Positions 1 to 12,239 of a DNA stretch of 64,000 nucleotides are shown in pieces. The notes below the pieces were generated by a model. It was not told the origin of the DNA. It saw nothing but the letters and a program-made list of their open reading frames with translations, and searched no databases. Source of the stretch: Morella rubra (taxonomy: Eukaryota; Streptophyta; Magnoliopsida; Fagales; Myricaceae); NCBI GenBank assembly GCA_003952965.2, contig CM025854.1, forward strand, positions 7,283,671-7,347,670. Direction: 5' to 3'. Every line of letters begins with the position of its first letter. Positions within the stretch are counted from its first letter, which is position 1. Both the position numbers and the translations under genes were made by a program.

Positions 1-111
1 AGTATGCTAATAGTTGATCAAACGTCAATGTCCCCTCTTCAGCAATTTAAACCAATACCCATCAAGAGAAGGAAAAAAAAAAAGTCCAATTATGAAGACT
101 CGACACTTTAC

Positions 112-159
<48 letters not shown>

Positions 160-1569
160 TTTTTTTTGCACCCTTCAACTATGAGGTCTAACACTTTACA
201 CTATTATTTTTGTCATATTGTAGCAGCACCCACTAAATATTTATTTCAAACACTTTGAGTCTTTTGTTAAAATTTTTCGTCCATCTAAATGAAGAGTCTA
301 AATATATTTTTCATCTATCGACTATAAGTCATGACACGTTATACCTTGAACTATCTATTTTGTTATATTTCATCATTAACCACCAATTGTGTACACTTAC
401 ACTCTCTGCCATTACTTTAGAAGAAAATTGAGATTATTTTGTTATTGAAATAACGAATTTATACTTATAATTTTTTGACCCATGATATTTTTTTGTAAGG
501 GTAAAATAATTATTTCACTAACAAAAGTTTTGGTTTTTGTCTAAATTAAGACGGAATGTACAAAGTATACACGATTGATAGTTAATGTATTTAATATAAT
601 GAAATTGATAGTTTAGAGAGTAAAGTGTCAGGACCACAATAGTAGGTTGGAGAAAAGTTTCTTTTCCTAAATGAAAAGTGATTTTTTGGAATGTGAATTG
701 TCAAATTTAGCCCCATAATTTTTGTAGCAGTGCCATTTGCTAAGGTAAAAAAGGTATTTCATATGTCAAAAAATTAATTTTTAACGGATGTTACAAAGTA
801 TCTAAAATCAATAGTTAGTGAATGTAATGTAATATAATAAAAATAATAGCTTGAGGTGTAAAAAATATCAAGACCTTTATATTTAAAGAGTGCAAAGTAT
901 ATTTATCTATAAAAAAAAATCATGTGAAAGGGGAAAGCAAAGAAATTCGTGTTTTTTTTTTTCTAACCAGGTGTTCAGACCAGCTTACACGCACATCAAC
1001 TAATCTCGAAGTATGTGCATTCTTCTTCTCATATAAACCGAGCAATTACTAGTCCAAAAGCCCTAGGGTCTAAAGAGTTGGTAATATTTATAAAATCCTA
1101 AACTTGGAACCTTGGAGGCAGTATATCACGAGGTTCAAGTCTTAACCATTAGGTCAATCTCTAAAAATTATATTTTTTTTTTTGGCAAAATTGCAGCCAC
1201 CGCAAAATAAATAAATAAATAAATGAGGAAAACAGTCTTGATGTGAGTGACCCTGTCGCGAAACATCTGTCCTTGTTATTTTCCTAATGAGAGCCGGAAA
1301 ACCAAAAAACTAGGAATGCAACAAGAAGGAAAAGGAAAAAGTGCTTTAGAATTTCTTTTCAAGTAGTTTCCCTGAACTGATACTCCTGCAAACATGACAG
1401 ACGTACCTTTTCTGCTCCTGGCCTCGGGAGAAACATAGGAACATTTATTTTGAAGGTCCGATCATCCATAAAGTCCAAAGCACACAAGAAAGGCTCGTGC
1501 CAATATGCCCGTCACTTGCACAGACATTGAGTTGAAAGCCATCTACTCCTGAGATTTACTTCGAGCGAC
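1..1569. other. AT-rich intergenic DNA with MITE-like inverted repeats
   Basis: No gene is seen. Between about 110 and 890 the text repeats phrases such as 'acactttaca' on one strand and their reverse complements ('taaagtgtcag', 'gtgtaaaaaat') further on. The arms near 320-410 and 570-640 are inverted copies of each other. This is the pattern of one or more nested, non-autonomous foldback MITEs. There is a (TA)n run at about 116-142 followed by a T tract. I could not fix the ends or target-site duplications. Confidence 0.45.
1060..1190 (-). repeat. possible tRNA-derived SINE fragment
   Basis: On the minus strand the stretch contains 'gacctaatggttaag', resembling a pol III A box, and about 35 bases later 'ggttccaagttt', resembling a B box. 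That order and spacing is what tRNA-derived plant SINEs show. No clear poly-A tail or target-site duplication was found, so this is a weak call. Confidence 0.25.
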
Positions 1570-2318
1570 CAGGGGTGTAAAGCGGATATATCGGAAGCCA
1601 AATTTAATATTCTCACATCTGGTCCACTAGTTAGTAGATATTTAAAATAGATTTTACTTTCATTTCTGACTTTGCCGGACTTAACAGAAGTGGACGTCAG
1701 AATTTCGATAATATTTTGAATAATATTTTTAGCCCATTTAAGCATTTTTTACAAAAAATAAAGATATTCATTCATCACAACGGTTAAACATGCAGATTCA
1801 CAACCATTAAACTGAACCAGCCATTAAACTAATTAAGTTGCTTCATAGCCATTAAACATGTAGATTCACAACCCTTCACTAAACTAATTTTCTCAGAAAC
1901 TGTCAAGGAGAGAGAGAAATTGAGAGTAAAAGAAGAGAGAGAGAACTGACTCACTACGTGAAGGTCGAACTGTTGAAGGAGAGGGGAGGACTTCGAGGAG
2001 GGAGAAGAGAGTTAAGGGTTTTTTTCAAAAAAACCATAAATCGAAACGGCACACGTTATATATATATATAAACAAACTAAATGACATCGTTCCATTTTAA
2101 ATAGAACGACATCGCTTTAATATTAAGTTAAAACATAAAAAAATAAAAAATCAACGAAACTGGCTTTCTATTGAACCGACATAAACTTTCGCTTCCGGTT
2201 CTACTTTCAGGAAAGCTTCAAAATCACCTCTTGTTCCGGTTCCTAGAAGCTACGGACCCCAGCTTCCTGGAATTGGAGCCGGAGCTTCGCTGGTGGCCAA
2301 ACTGGACTTACACCCCTA
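1570..2318. mobile_element. non-autonomous hAT-like DNA transposon
   Basis: The left end reads CAGGGGTGTAA and the right end TTACACCCCTA, a matching pair of short terminal inverted repeats typical of plant hAT elements. The interior has no transposase-like reading frame. The flanking octamers (cgagcgac on the left, caagcagc on the right) agree at 5 of 8 positions, which would fit a decayed 8-bp target-site duplication. The ends are visible in the sequence; the family assignment is an inference. Confidence 0.5.
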
Positions 2319-2928
2319 CAAGCAGCTGTGTTTGCAAATTAAAATTTTGATAAAATAATAATTATAAAATAATTTTTCTCTCCATCCAATTATCTTTTTT
2401 CATTACAATAAAAATAAAAAAATTAACTCAAATCATCTCTCTACTTCTTCACCGATTCGGTTAGGAAAAAAAAATACTTCTTCATAATTCTCATAAACTA
2501 AAATTTTGACCATTCAAACACTCCATCTAATTTCTATTATCTGAGCATTATAAACATGCTCTCAATCATTGCGCAACAAAGTTGGCCATTAACATATGAT
2601 CATACTATTATTTACGCATTAATATTTTTAGCATGTAGGTAGAATAAAGATAATTATCAGGAGTACATTTCTCTATTAACTTCCGATCAGAGTCATTCTA
2701 AGCATTCATACAAGGAAAAAGTTACACACAAAACATAACAATAACATTTATATTGCTGTGTTCAACATTACAGACTCATCTCCCTTGGTAACCTATACTT
2801 GTATATACACAGTTGTCAGTCCAGATTCCGTGAAATTAATACACAGTGAAAACCCTTCTTCACAGCAATCCTTCCTCCTCTCGTATCTTTACCATCAAGA
2901 CTACTCTATTATGATGAACAAGTCGGGT
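2319..2928. other. 3' flank of CFIS1, no other gene seen
   Basis: AT-rich sequence downstream of the CFIS1 stop codon (the gene reads leftward). It should include the CFIS1 3' UTR. No additional open frame with recognisable content is present. Confidence 0.5.
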
Positions 2929-5740
2929 TTAATCTTCAATGATGTTGAATGAAAACTTGGATAGCAGCTGTGGCACGCCTGATATGATTGGTCCATATGT
3001 CTGCAATGCAACAATTGAAAAGAATCAAACCCAGCTGTTACCTTTATCCAAATGGGAAGCTGGATGTCCAAGGAGATCATATCAGTTCGTTGAATTTTAA
3101 TGGAATTTTAAGCACAAAATTGGGGATACAAGCCTAAGAAATCCTTTTTAAGGTCATAACAATCTAGCGGGAAGAGGCCTATTATCGGTATCAGGAAGCA
3201 TTCTCATTACAAACAAGTGCTAGGAATGTAAAAGATGCTGAAGCAAAAATAAAGATCTGGACTCTTCCCAAATCTAATGTGAATCACAACAGACTGACTC
3301 ATTTGACATCATCTATGATTTACAAGAGCTGAAATTCATCACCTTGTGATTTTCATGAATCTGGCACAGTGGAACTGCAAGCAATTTTAGGTTCTTCGGG
3401 ACAATGAACCTTCGACTAACTGGCAACCTCACGAGAAAGAGTTTTGTGCACTCCTACAGACGAGAGAAGCATAAGAAAGAAGTTTTCAATGAGATAAACT
3501 TGAAAGAAGCGGTTTAAGCATTTAAACTACCTTAGGCTTTTTTACATTAGAAGGCAAGTATGGATACAGTAACGTTTCAAAGTCAGGTTTCCACCACATC
3601 CCAAGCAATTCTCCAACCTAAGAACGATGAAATACTCAAATCACCTTTTGCATTTTGAGGATACCGAAATATAAACATGATATACTTTAAAGGACTTGTC
3701 TGATACCTCCCATTCAGTCTCATCATCACTTCCATTGACAGAAAGCTTACTTGACAGCTTACGTCTCAACCCAACAATATCTGGAACCCCAATATCAATA
3801 TGAAAGGCTTCCAGCTCAGTAAACCCTTGGACAATACTATCTCATCTTGACAAAATAAGGTTCAATGAGCTGTCGATTATTACCTGATTCACCAGGTTTT
3901 AAGCGGCCACCAGGAAGCGTAAAGATGGAGTTCCTTACTTGCAACAGCAACAAATGTGGATGTTTGAACAACTCAACCTGATTTAACAATGTTGCATCCT
4001 TTCAATGTGGTATCATATGGGATGGTCTCTTTTGAATGGAATACAAATTGCCAAAATCATGGTATTTAAGTAGAGAGCTCAAAGAAATAACACTTGGTAA
4101 TCAAGGAAACAAAATCCATGCAGAAGATGTCAAGCATCCATCTGCCCACCCCCTCCTCAAGAGACCAAGAAGTTGAACAAACAGATCACATCATGAAAAG
4201 AGAACTAAAATTACTCAAAAAAATCTAAAGTAGATGATCTGTCTCATCTAGGCACTTCCAGGTTTATCATATATTCTCAAGCAAAACTGTCTTGTTTTGC
4301 AGTATTACTGTGGCCCTTAATTTAGGCCAACTCCCCACATATACATGTCAGAGCCTCAATGTGCTAGAAAACATAGTTAGAGTGGAGGCAGGCTTTCTCA
4401 ATAAATAGCTGCCATTCCAACCAAGACTAAAAACACTGCTGTCTTGGCCACGTATGGTTAGCAAACAATCCATACTAGTAGCTTATTGTATATACTGGAT
4501 CTGTATTTGCTTATAATACAGTGGAGGCAAACAACAAATCAAATGACCTTCCGACTAATACCAATGGATAGATACCACGGAAGTGGTAGCTCAACTGGTC
4601 ACCTTGTAGTGAGGGTGGGGATGCAGATCCTTGGATCAAATCTCCTAGCCGCATTTCTTGATTGCACTTTTGTGGGGCTGTGGTGAGGTCTCCCCTTCTT
4701 GAGTGCGGTAGCTATGGGTCAATCCAACACCTGCAGTAGGTGGGAGCCCCTATGGTTACTTTCAGGAGGAGTCGGCTAGGCTGGTCGCCCCCTACCACCC
4801 TTTTGATTATAAAAAATAAAAAAAATACAACGGATAGATTTCTCTTATTCTCCACCTCATGACAGCACATTCAAATCTAATTTGATGCTTAAGACGTTTC
4901 TATGTCCACAATGAACTCCACCCTAGCCAATATTGAACCCTTTCACGAAAAGTCACAGTTGAAAAAAATAAATAAAGAAAAGAATAGAATAGTCACACAG
5001 TCACTTATTGCAATTTTTATTACTTTTCAAACACAGTATGCAATTTCAATCTGATCAACAGATTCAACACTAACCAATACCAGATTTTTCTGCTATCACG
5101 CTTCTAGAATGTCCCATCAGTACATAAAATGGGTTCGGATCATCTCTGCCATTCACTTCACATCTAAACCCGCTTTTTTTCATTTATTTTTCTTCTTTGT
5201 GCCGTAGTAATAAAAATTAAGAGATGAAGGCAGAATTGGTATCGTAATTACCAAGAGTTTTAAGTAGAGCTGGTGCAAATCGCAAAGATTACTAAGCAAT
5301 ACCATAAAATTAACCTTTAGCATTCACAAAATTAAAAACGAAAAGATAGAAAAAATTAGTATAAAACTCACAAGCCAAAACAAAGATTATCATGATAAAG
5401 ACTAGATAACTGACCAGAATAACCGCTTCTACACGAGTCCTCAACCCATGAGCAGCATAGCTAAACGCAATAAGAACAAAAAAGTTAAAAAGACAAACAA
5501 ACAAATGAAAACAAAACGAACCCAGTTAAGCAAACATATGAGTGAGTTTGTGTGTTGGGAATGGGTGTACTTAAACTTCATCCTCTGAATACGGTCGGCC
5601 AAGGTCTCGTCTTTGAAGGGACTGGCTTCTTTGGATCCAAAATAGTAGCTACTGAGAGGGTATATATCAATTACATCATTACTCTGATCGCTGCCGTTAA
5701 TTTCTCTGACAGCACCGTTCGAAAGCATTCCATCTGCCAT
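2929..5740 (-). CDS. CFIS1: Pre-mRNA cleavage factor Im 25 kDa subunit 1 (CFIm25, Nudix-fold)
   Basis: Plant homologue of CFIm25/NUDT21, which binds UGUA elements upstream of poly(A) sites as part of cleavage factor Im in the nucleus. I spliced seven exons: 5571-5740, 5415-5460, 3884-3977, 3707-3780, 3531-3617, 3343-3453 and 2929-3000. All have GT-AG borders and the phases agree; the total is 654 bases, or 217 aa, close to the roughly 220 aa of the Arabidopsis protein. Family landmarks are DIYPLSSYYFGSKEA near the N terminus, NYAAHGLRT, LPGGRLKPGES (residues about 93-103), GMWWKPDFETL, VPKNLKLLAVPLCQIHEN and the C-terminal LLSKFSFN. The Nudix box lacks the usual catalytic REXXEE glutamates, as is known for this RNA-binding family. 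Intron 2 (3978-5414, 1.4 kb) carries a SINE. The start is the only ATG that gives the conserved N terminus. Confidence 0.93.
4574..4827 (+). mobile_element. tRNA-derived SINE inside CFIS1 intron 2
   Basis: A 254-bp insertion with a pol III A box (tggtagctcaactgg, 4584-4598), a B box (ggatcaaatct, 4633-4643) and an A-rich tail ending in aaaaaataaaaaaaata. It is flanked by near-identical 12-bp direct repeats: caatggatagat at 4562-4573 and caacggatagat at 4828-4839 (11 of 12 match). Boxes, tail and target-site duplication together make a SINE call strong. It lies antisense to the host gene. Confidence 0.85.
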
Positions 5741-8700
5741 TTCCAGTTGCCCTGAGATTCCCGCACACAGAGAAACACGAAGGAAGATGACGCCAAAGAG
5801 CTAGCGAAAGTGAAAGTGCAATACAGTGTTGTACGTTTATTCTGGAACGTGGCGTTTTCCAGAGAGGCCTCGGTTTCTTAAATAGGCAAGTAAAGGATGC
5901 TGCGGGAGTGGAGAGACTTTTACGGGCTTGGACTGTTACGTCTCGGACCATTCGTACTTTGGGCTTTAGAAAGGTCGTAAGAACGTTGTATATATTCAGA
6001 GCCTGCTACAATTTCTGGGTTTGGAGCCGTTTCAGTTATGTACGGACTACCCACAGTACAAGAACACGTAGAACTTGATAAGCCCTCGACCTTTTTCTTT
6101 TTCTTTTTTGAAAGAAGTTTATTAAAGTGCGGGCTCTCATTAATTGAAAAGTATCATTTATGTCCCAATTAAAAAAAAAAAAAAAAAGCTACTTTTTTTC
6201 TTTCTCACTATTTACTACTCCTGTATTTTTTCTTTATTTATCATACAGGTCCTTGAGATTTCAGTTTATGACACATTAATTCGTTTAGTTTATAATTTAG
6301 ATAAAATAAATTTGTAAAGTGACCTACTCGTAACAAATTAATCCTCGCGTATGTTTTTCTAACAAAAAATATAAAGTCGCGTCACTACCAATCAACTTAT
6401 GCAAAATAAAAAAAATCCATAATTGTACAAAATAACATGTATTCAATTATTTTTTTAGAGTTAAAAAAAAAAAGGATAAAAGGGAGCCAGGTAATTTTAT
6501 CTACACATTATCTGAAGTGCCTTGGTCACAAGTCGCTTGAGCCCAAACCATTGGGCCACCAGCTTCGGTGGTGACGTACTCCGTATCCAGTTGATCCTAC
6601 GTTTTTCGTGACAAACTATTTGGAGTTTGGACCCGTCGTAAGTCGAGCTCGCAGCTCTACTGGACGTGTGGCGTGTAGCCGACCGACAGTGAGAATAGCT
6701 TGGACGTGTGATTCCTCCACTTCTACGACGACGAGATTCCTCCCGTGACCCACGCCATTCATTAGTCTAGGGCAGAGCATTTGGACTTTGTGCTTCCATT
6801 TGTCTATTGTTGTGAGTCTTTAAAAACTGCCAATTTGGTTGTCGTTTTGGTTGGATACTTCCTTTTTTTTTTTTGGGGTTTCAGTGTGTTGAATGTAATT
6901 TTGTGCTTGATCTGAAAAATTCTGTATTGTAGTATTTCATTAGTAGTTATTAGCCTAATGTAATTTCATTTGCCTACTGATAAAATTATACCCTAATATT
7001 TTCTTTTAATTTTCAAGTCAAGTAGTGTGATCTGAGAGTAGCTTATAAAGTTCTACCGAATACTTTCTTTTTAAGAGTTGAGTCCTTTTAAAAACTGTAT
7101 GTGGATCAATCTAATAAGTTAACCTTTTTTAACCATACATGTAGATTCATTTAACTTTCTCCTAATTAACTAAAAAAAACTTCTAAATTAATTAAAACTT
7201 AAGACGTAAGTGACCCAATTTGCTTTGCTTCATGATGAAGGAAGTGAGAGAGACTCAAAGTGGTTCAATTGGTTGATTGCATTGATAGAAAAGCAGGTCA
7301 GTCCAATTCTACCAGATAAGTAGGTATCATTCAATTAACTCGAATATCATCCCCAACCTCCATCTGTGATCTGTCTACATCAGCGTCAGTTAAAAAAAAA
7401 GAAAAAAAAAAAGAAAGAGAAACGAAAAATTTAAGGAACTTTAATCACTTTCATAACAACCCAGTGCGGATCACAAAAGTCATATGCTTGTATCCTTAAA
7501 TCGCGGCTTGATCTACAATTGAGTCAATGAGTTGACTCGTCAAGTTGCGTATCATCCATCTGGAAATTAACCCTGCAACCACTAAAGGAATGTTGAGTTG
7601 GTCACGACGCTTTTTCTCTCACAACGTTTTGAGGTTACCCAAAAATGTTTAAATTTCTACCTTTTTTTTCCAAAAGCTTGTCCCTACAACTTATTTAAGC
7701 AATTAAACAATCCATCCAGAACTGACCTAACGCACAAGTGAATCATGCAGGCACCACAATAGTGAGTGATAGCCTAATTAATTTGGGTGTCTGAAAAAAG
7801 GCATCCAATAGCGGGTTTGAGGTTAGAGATTTATGAATTGAACACCCGCCTCTAAAACTAATTAAAACCGTACCGTATAGTGGCAATCTTTTTTTTTTTT
7901 TAATATATAGTAATTATGATTTAATTTGAATATTCTTAATCAGATTAGAATTATTATGATTATGTTTAATAAAATTGAGCTACCCTAGCCTCCTCTTCAC
8001 TTTTTTTATTTAGAAAAAAAAATAAATCATGCTGACATTAAATTGTGGCTAATCTCAATATTAACTAAGATCATTACTCCAAGCTGACCCTATAAAACTA
8101 TATCGATTAGACCGAAAGATCCATTAAGAGATGTCCTTGGGGGTTGCAGGAGCGGGGGCATGGGCATGGGCATGCAAGCATTCATCTGTGCTTCTTGTGC
8201 ATCGCACCATTAAGGATGCGAAAAGAGTTTGCCGTTATTATTAATGACACGTTGCATAATCCCTCCAGACACCTCCGAAAGACCATACACCTGGTAATTT
8301 ATACATTTGACCCGGAAATAACAATTACATTAGGATCCTCCTATTCGATGTGTTTGTTTTTGTCTACAAGAAAGGGCATTAAAAAATCTCAGGGTCGTGT
8401 TAGTAAAGTGCTTAATATAAAAAGTCTCGAGACTCAACCACGTATCTTATTATTCCTCAGTTTCCAAATTTGTGGTCCGCTAATATAATAGGAAATCATA
8501 ATCGTCTAAATCCATACTCTTCGTACAGGTTTAAGAGGTAAAATATATTCAATAAAATATATATTCGATAATATATGGATGTTGGATATTATCGAAATTA
8601 TCGATCCAATTATTGCTGTCGCCGACAAATAAAGAAAAGGCGGAATAGAAGAATAAGAAAATGGTTTCTTTCTTAAGTTACCCGAAAAAGGAAAAATGTT

Positions 8701-8980
8701 TTCGCACGACCAGTAAAATTTCACGATTCCTCAGAAAAGTGAGAAGTCAAAGAAAGGGTGTAGATGTCTTTTGAGGTTTCTATCCAATCAAACTTCACGT
8801 TTCAGCTATCTACGTCACCGACTTATGAGTAACACCTCCTCAAAATATTTTTCCTTTTCGTTTTTTTCTTTAAATTTTATTTTTCCCCATTTGATTTGTT
8901 CTAAAGAATGATAAGGTGAATGAACATGAAAGCTGGGAATCATTCTCTTTCGTATTGGAGACAAAAAGCGAGGCAATTTT
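5741..8980. other. intergenic region between CFIS1 and the L18a-like gene
   Basis: This should hold the CFIS1 promoter and 5' UTR on the left and the L18a-like gene promoter on the right, as the two genes are divergent. The sequence is AT-rich with homopolymer runs (6170-6187, 7388-7415, 7889-7900). I see no coding frame with recognisable content and no clear transposon ends. Short open frames here look like chance. Confidence 0.5.
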
Positions 8981-10589
8981 GCATTTCTTTCCTTGTTTAA
9001 TGCAGAGACGGATCCCCTGTCGTCATATAAAATAATAAAAACTGTTCCCGGTTGCAAAAAGGCTGTATCTTCGTGTTCCTTGTTTTCTCTGTATCTGATC
9101 TGAAGAAGGCAGGAACGCAAGAAAGAAACGTTCTTTCCGTTGCTCAGTTCTTGTTCTTCATAGGCAAGTTTGATCTTTTATGGCATTCCTTTTTTTCTTT
9201 TGCTGATATATTTGATGGAATTCTTGTTTTAATCATCTGGGTATGTTTGGTATGTAAATTAAGTTATGAATTGTTGTTGTTTTCATGTGGTTTAAGGAAT
9301 TTCTGGTTCAATGATTGTTGGGGTATTCGCAGTTTATGGCAATTTTGGTGGTTTTTGTTGTTAATGAAAAAAGATCGGGCGGATCATTAATGGATTGGAA
9401 TGAGATTTTCTAAGTAAAGGTGGTACTTTCTTTTTTTTCTTTTTTCTAAGCAAGTATATATGGTACTTGTCCACCATTTTATGAGATTTTCATGATTTTG
9501 AATGGTGTTCAGATGGAAGGATATTACAAAACATAAATTATGGGTAAAATCTATGAGGCTCTACGGGATGCCCCCAACTTGTGTGTGCAGTGATCTTTCG
9601 ACGGAGAGCATATATTTAGACCTCTCTTCTTTTTAATGACGTAACATAAGGACCTGACTTCTAGATCCATTTCTGTTCACTGCTCCCATGTGCAGGAATG
9701 TAGCCTCTGAAGGTTGTAAAGAAGATTGCCAGAGGAAATTATAGTATAGAGCAACCCTATTTCTTAGTTTTAGTTATACACTGGTAAGCTAAAGGACATT
9801 ATAGTAGAGAAAACATATTTCTTATTGTTAGTTATACACAGGTAAGCAAAAGGAAATTATGATAGAGAACAATATATTTCTTATTGTTAGTTATACGCAG
9901 GTAGTCGTGAGATAGGATCGGCCTACGCTTTTATTAGTGCCTTAGTGCTTGACGATTCTGCTTTTTTGCCAGCCATACATAATTGGAAATTTTCTTTTAC
10001 AACTTTTTTTCTGGGCAAGATTTTTTTACAACTTATGCCAAATATAAAACTACCATACTCTGCATACTGCAAATAGGGTTGTTATTCTGATCTTTTTCCT
10101 CACTTTTTGGCTGCATTAACTAGAGCATGCTGATTTTTGTGCTCTGCCTAAATGCTGCAATCCTAAGAAGCTGCAAATAATTAACCAAACTTCACTTCCT
10201 TAACACACTTACAGAAGGATATGAAAAAAAGTTTAATGCCATTGTCAGGTATTCTTTCATCTGTAATCCTAAAACACACACATCTTGTCAGAATGCTTCA
10301 CACTTTTTTTAGGGGGAAGAGTTTATGCATCATTATAGACTTTCCTTTTGGCCCTTGCTGAAGAAGTTTACACACTTGCAGGCAAAAATGGGGACAAAAT
10401 CCTCTTGTAATTTATGCCCCTTTATTAACTTGTTTTTTTTTTTTTTTCATTATTGTACACTTGGTTTTTATGATTGTTAAATATTTGTAGAATAGGCGAG
10501 ATGTTCGATGGAATGATTACTCATTTCTGCTAATATAGTTACAAGATTCTACTTTTCAATTATTTTCCACATGTCCTATTTGCAACACA
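8981..10589 (+). other. probable 5' leader and leader intron of the L18a-like gene
   Basis: This stretch lies directly upstream of the L18a-like start codon and is T-rich in the manner of a plant intron. It includes the three-unit tandem repeat at 9733-9903. A transcribed leader exon near 9050-9160 is plausible, but the splice sites cannot be fixed from sequence alone. No coding content was recognised. Confidence 0.3.
9733..9903. repeat. three-unit tandem repeat, period about 59 bp
   Basis: Three successive units starting at about 9733, 9792 and 9850 each contain a purine-rich start (agga-att-tatag), then atatttctta-ttgttagttatac and a caggta-type ending. Units two and three are the most alike. 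The array sits upstream of the L18a-like coding sequence. Confidence 0.75.
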
Positions 10590-12239
10590 ATGGGGGATAA
10601 GTATCGAAGTTGCCTGGATATTATTAAGTCTGACGAAATGCTTCTAATTTGCAAATCAGGTTTGTGCGAGGGGTGCAACAGAACCAAGGACTTCAACTTG
10701 CAGTTTACATCATCTCTGCAAAATGGATCAAAGTAATTAAATCTCTTAATCATATTTTCTTATTGTTGCATGTAATTTGTTAGATATATTTTTGAATTGG
10801 AAACAGACTAGTGGTGACCTATGGTTCCATCTTCTTTGTTGTTCTTCTTCATGTTTTGATGTCTTGTTTTTGCTAAAATTAAATGCAAAGCCTGAAGATT
10901 GCAAGTATCATGTACTTGATGTGATATGCTTGAGCAACTAGGCTAAAGCCTATATTTAATCTAGCCTGGAAGGCCAGCACTTCCTACTTGAAAAGCTACC
11001 TTGTTCATGGGCTTTTTACATGAATATCCTGCCACCTTTCCAAGCATAAGAGATGCATGCACGTGGCTAAGAAACGTGAAGGTTAATTCTTCCTAACTAT
11101 AAGTTTGTGCTTCTTGTTGCAGAGGCTGCTAGAAATGGCCTCGAGTTGATGAGATCAGTTTCTGCAAAGCAGCTTGATCTCTTAAGGTCATCCGCTCGAT
11201 ACATTTCAGCAGTTAAAGGTATTCATCCTGCTTGGACTAAATGCATACTTGGTAATAAAATTTGAGAATCCTTGTGCTTTTTTGGCTAATATGTCTGTGT
11301 TCCAATATGTATATTATTATTCGTGTTTAGTTCTGGTGCCACTGATATCAATCGAGTGATACCACCATGGGTATCAACCAGGAATTCGTTTATTTCCAGT
11401 GTTCTTTCTACGTAAAATCTGCTTTCATCACTTCTTGTTTTGTAATCCATGACATATGAAACTTCTTGCCTGTCATTTGCATTCACGTTGTTTAATCATG
11501 TTTCTTGCATGTTCAGTTAAAGTTTAGCTTAATCTGACATCTCTTAATTTTTCATGTAACAAAATCTTCATAGCATGTTGGTCTATATGAAGTGTTGTCC
11601 AGACAAATGAATGTTTTTTAACTATGGTAGGGCAAGTATCAGATGCCGTGGGCCATGAAAAGGGAAAGTATAGCCTCATTAGAGATGTGGAAGATTCGCA
11701 GCTAGGGCTTTATGACAAGCCCCTTCCGTGCTTTGGCTGTGGGATAGGATGGTTTTCGTAAGTATCTCGTGATTTTGTTCCTTCTCTTCCCCCCCCCCCC
11801 CCCTGGGGCCCCCCAAACAGCATCTTTCATCATCTAATGGTTCTATTTTTTGTTACAGATTTCTTTTGGGATTTGTGTTTCCACTTATGTGGTACTATGC
11901 AACAATTCTCTATTTTGGGAATTACTATCGCAGGGATCCTAGGGAGCGAGGAGGACTAGCAGCCTCAGCAATTGCTGTAAGTACTCCCTCTGTTCTCTCC
12001 AACCCTCTTTTTCTTCCTTTGAAGCCAGCCTGCGCTGGGATCTTCTCTATATTTCCTTATTCTAAAAATCATGCACCCAAACTGCTGCTGGATTTAGTTG
12101 TCTTGTTATGGTTCCCATTTTTTCGTTTTTGCATTGTAAAGGGTCTCTTCTATGTCTTGAAGCAAAATAATTGTTCTCATTGCAGGCACTGGCTTGTACA
12201 ATAGTGTTGTTGGTTATAGCAGCTTTTCATTTATTTTAG
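10590..12239 (+). CDS. 60S ribosomal protein L18a-like small membrane protein
   Basis: Five exons with GT-AG borders (10590-10659, 11123-11218, 11631-11757, 11859-11976, 12186-12239) join into 465 bases, 154 aa, with consistent phase. The first exon starts MGDKYRSCLDIIKSDEML and is chosen because it is the nearest upstream frame that joins in phase; it is the least certain part. The C-terminal half carries the family signature: LPCFGCGIGWF followed by a hydrophobic segment (residues about 90-115), then YRRDPRERGGLAASAIAA and a second hydrophobic segment running to the C terminus. Proteins of this plant family are called 'L18a-like' or 'ribosomal protein L18ae family', but their membrane segments make a ribosomal role doubtful; their function is not established. 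A 15-base C run (11789-11803) lies in intron 3. Confidence 0.82.
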
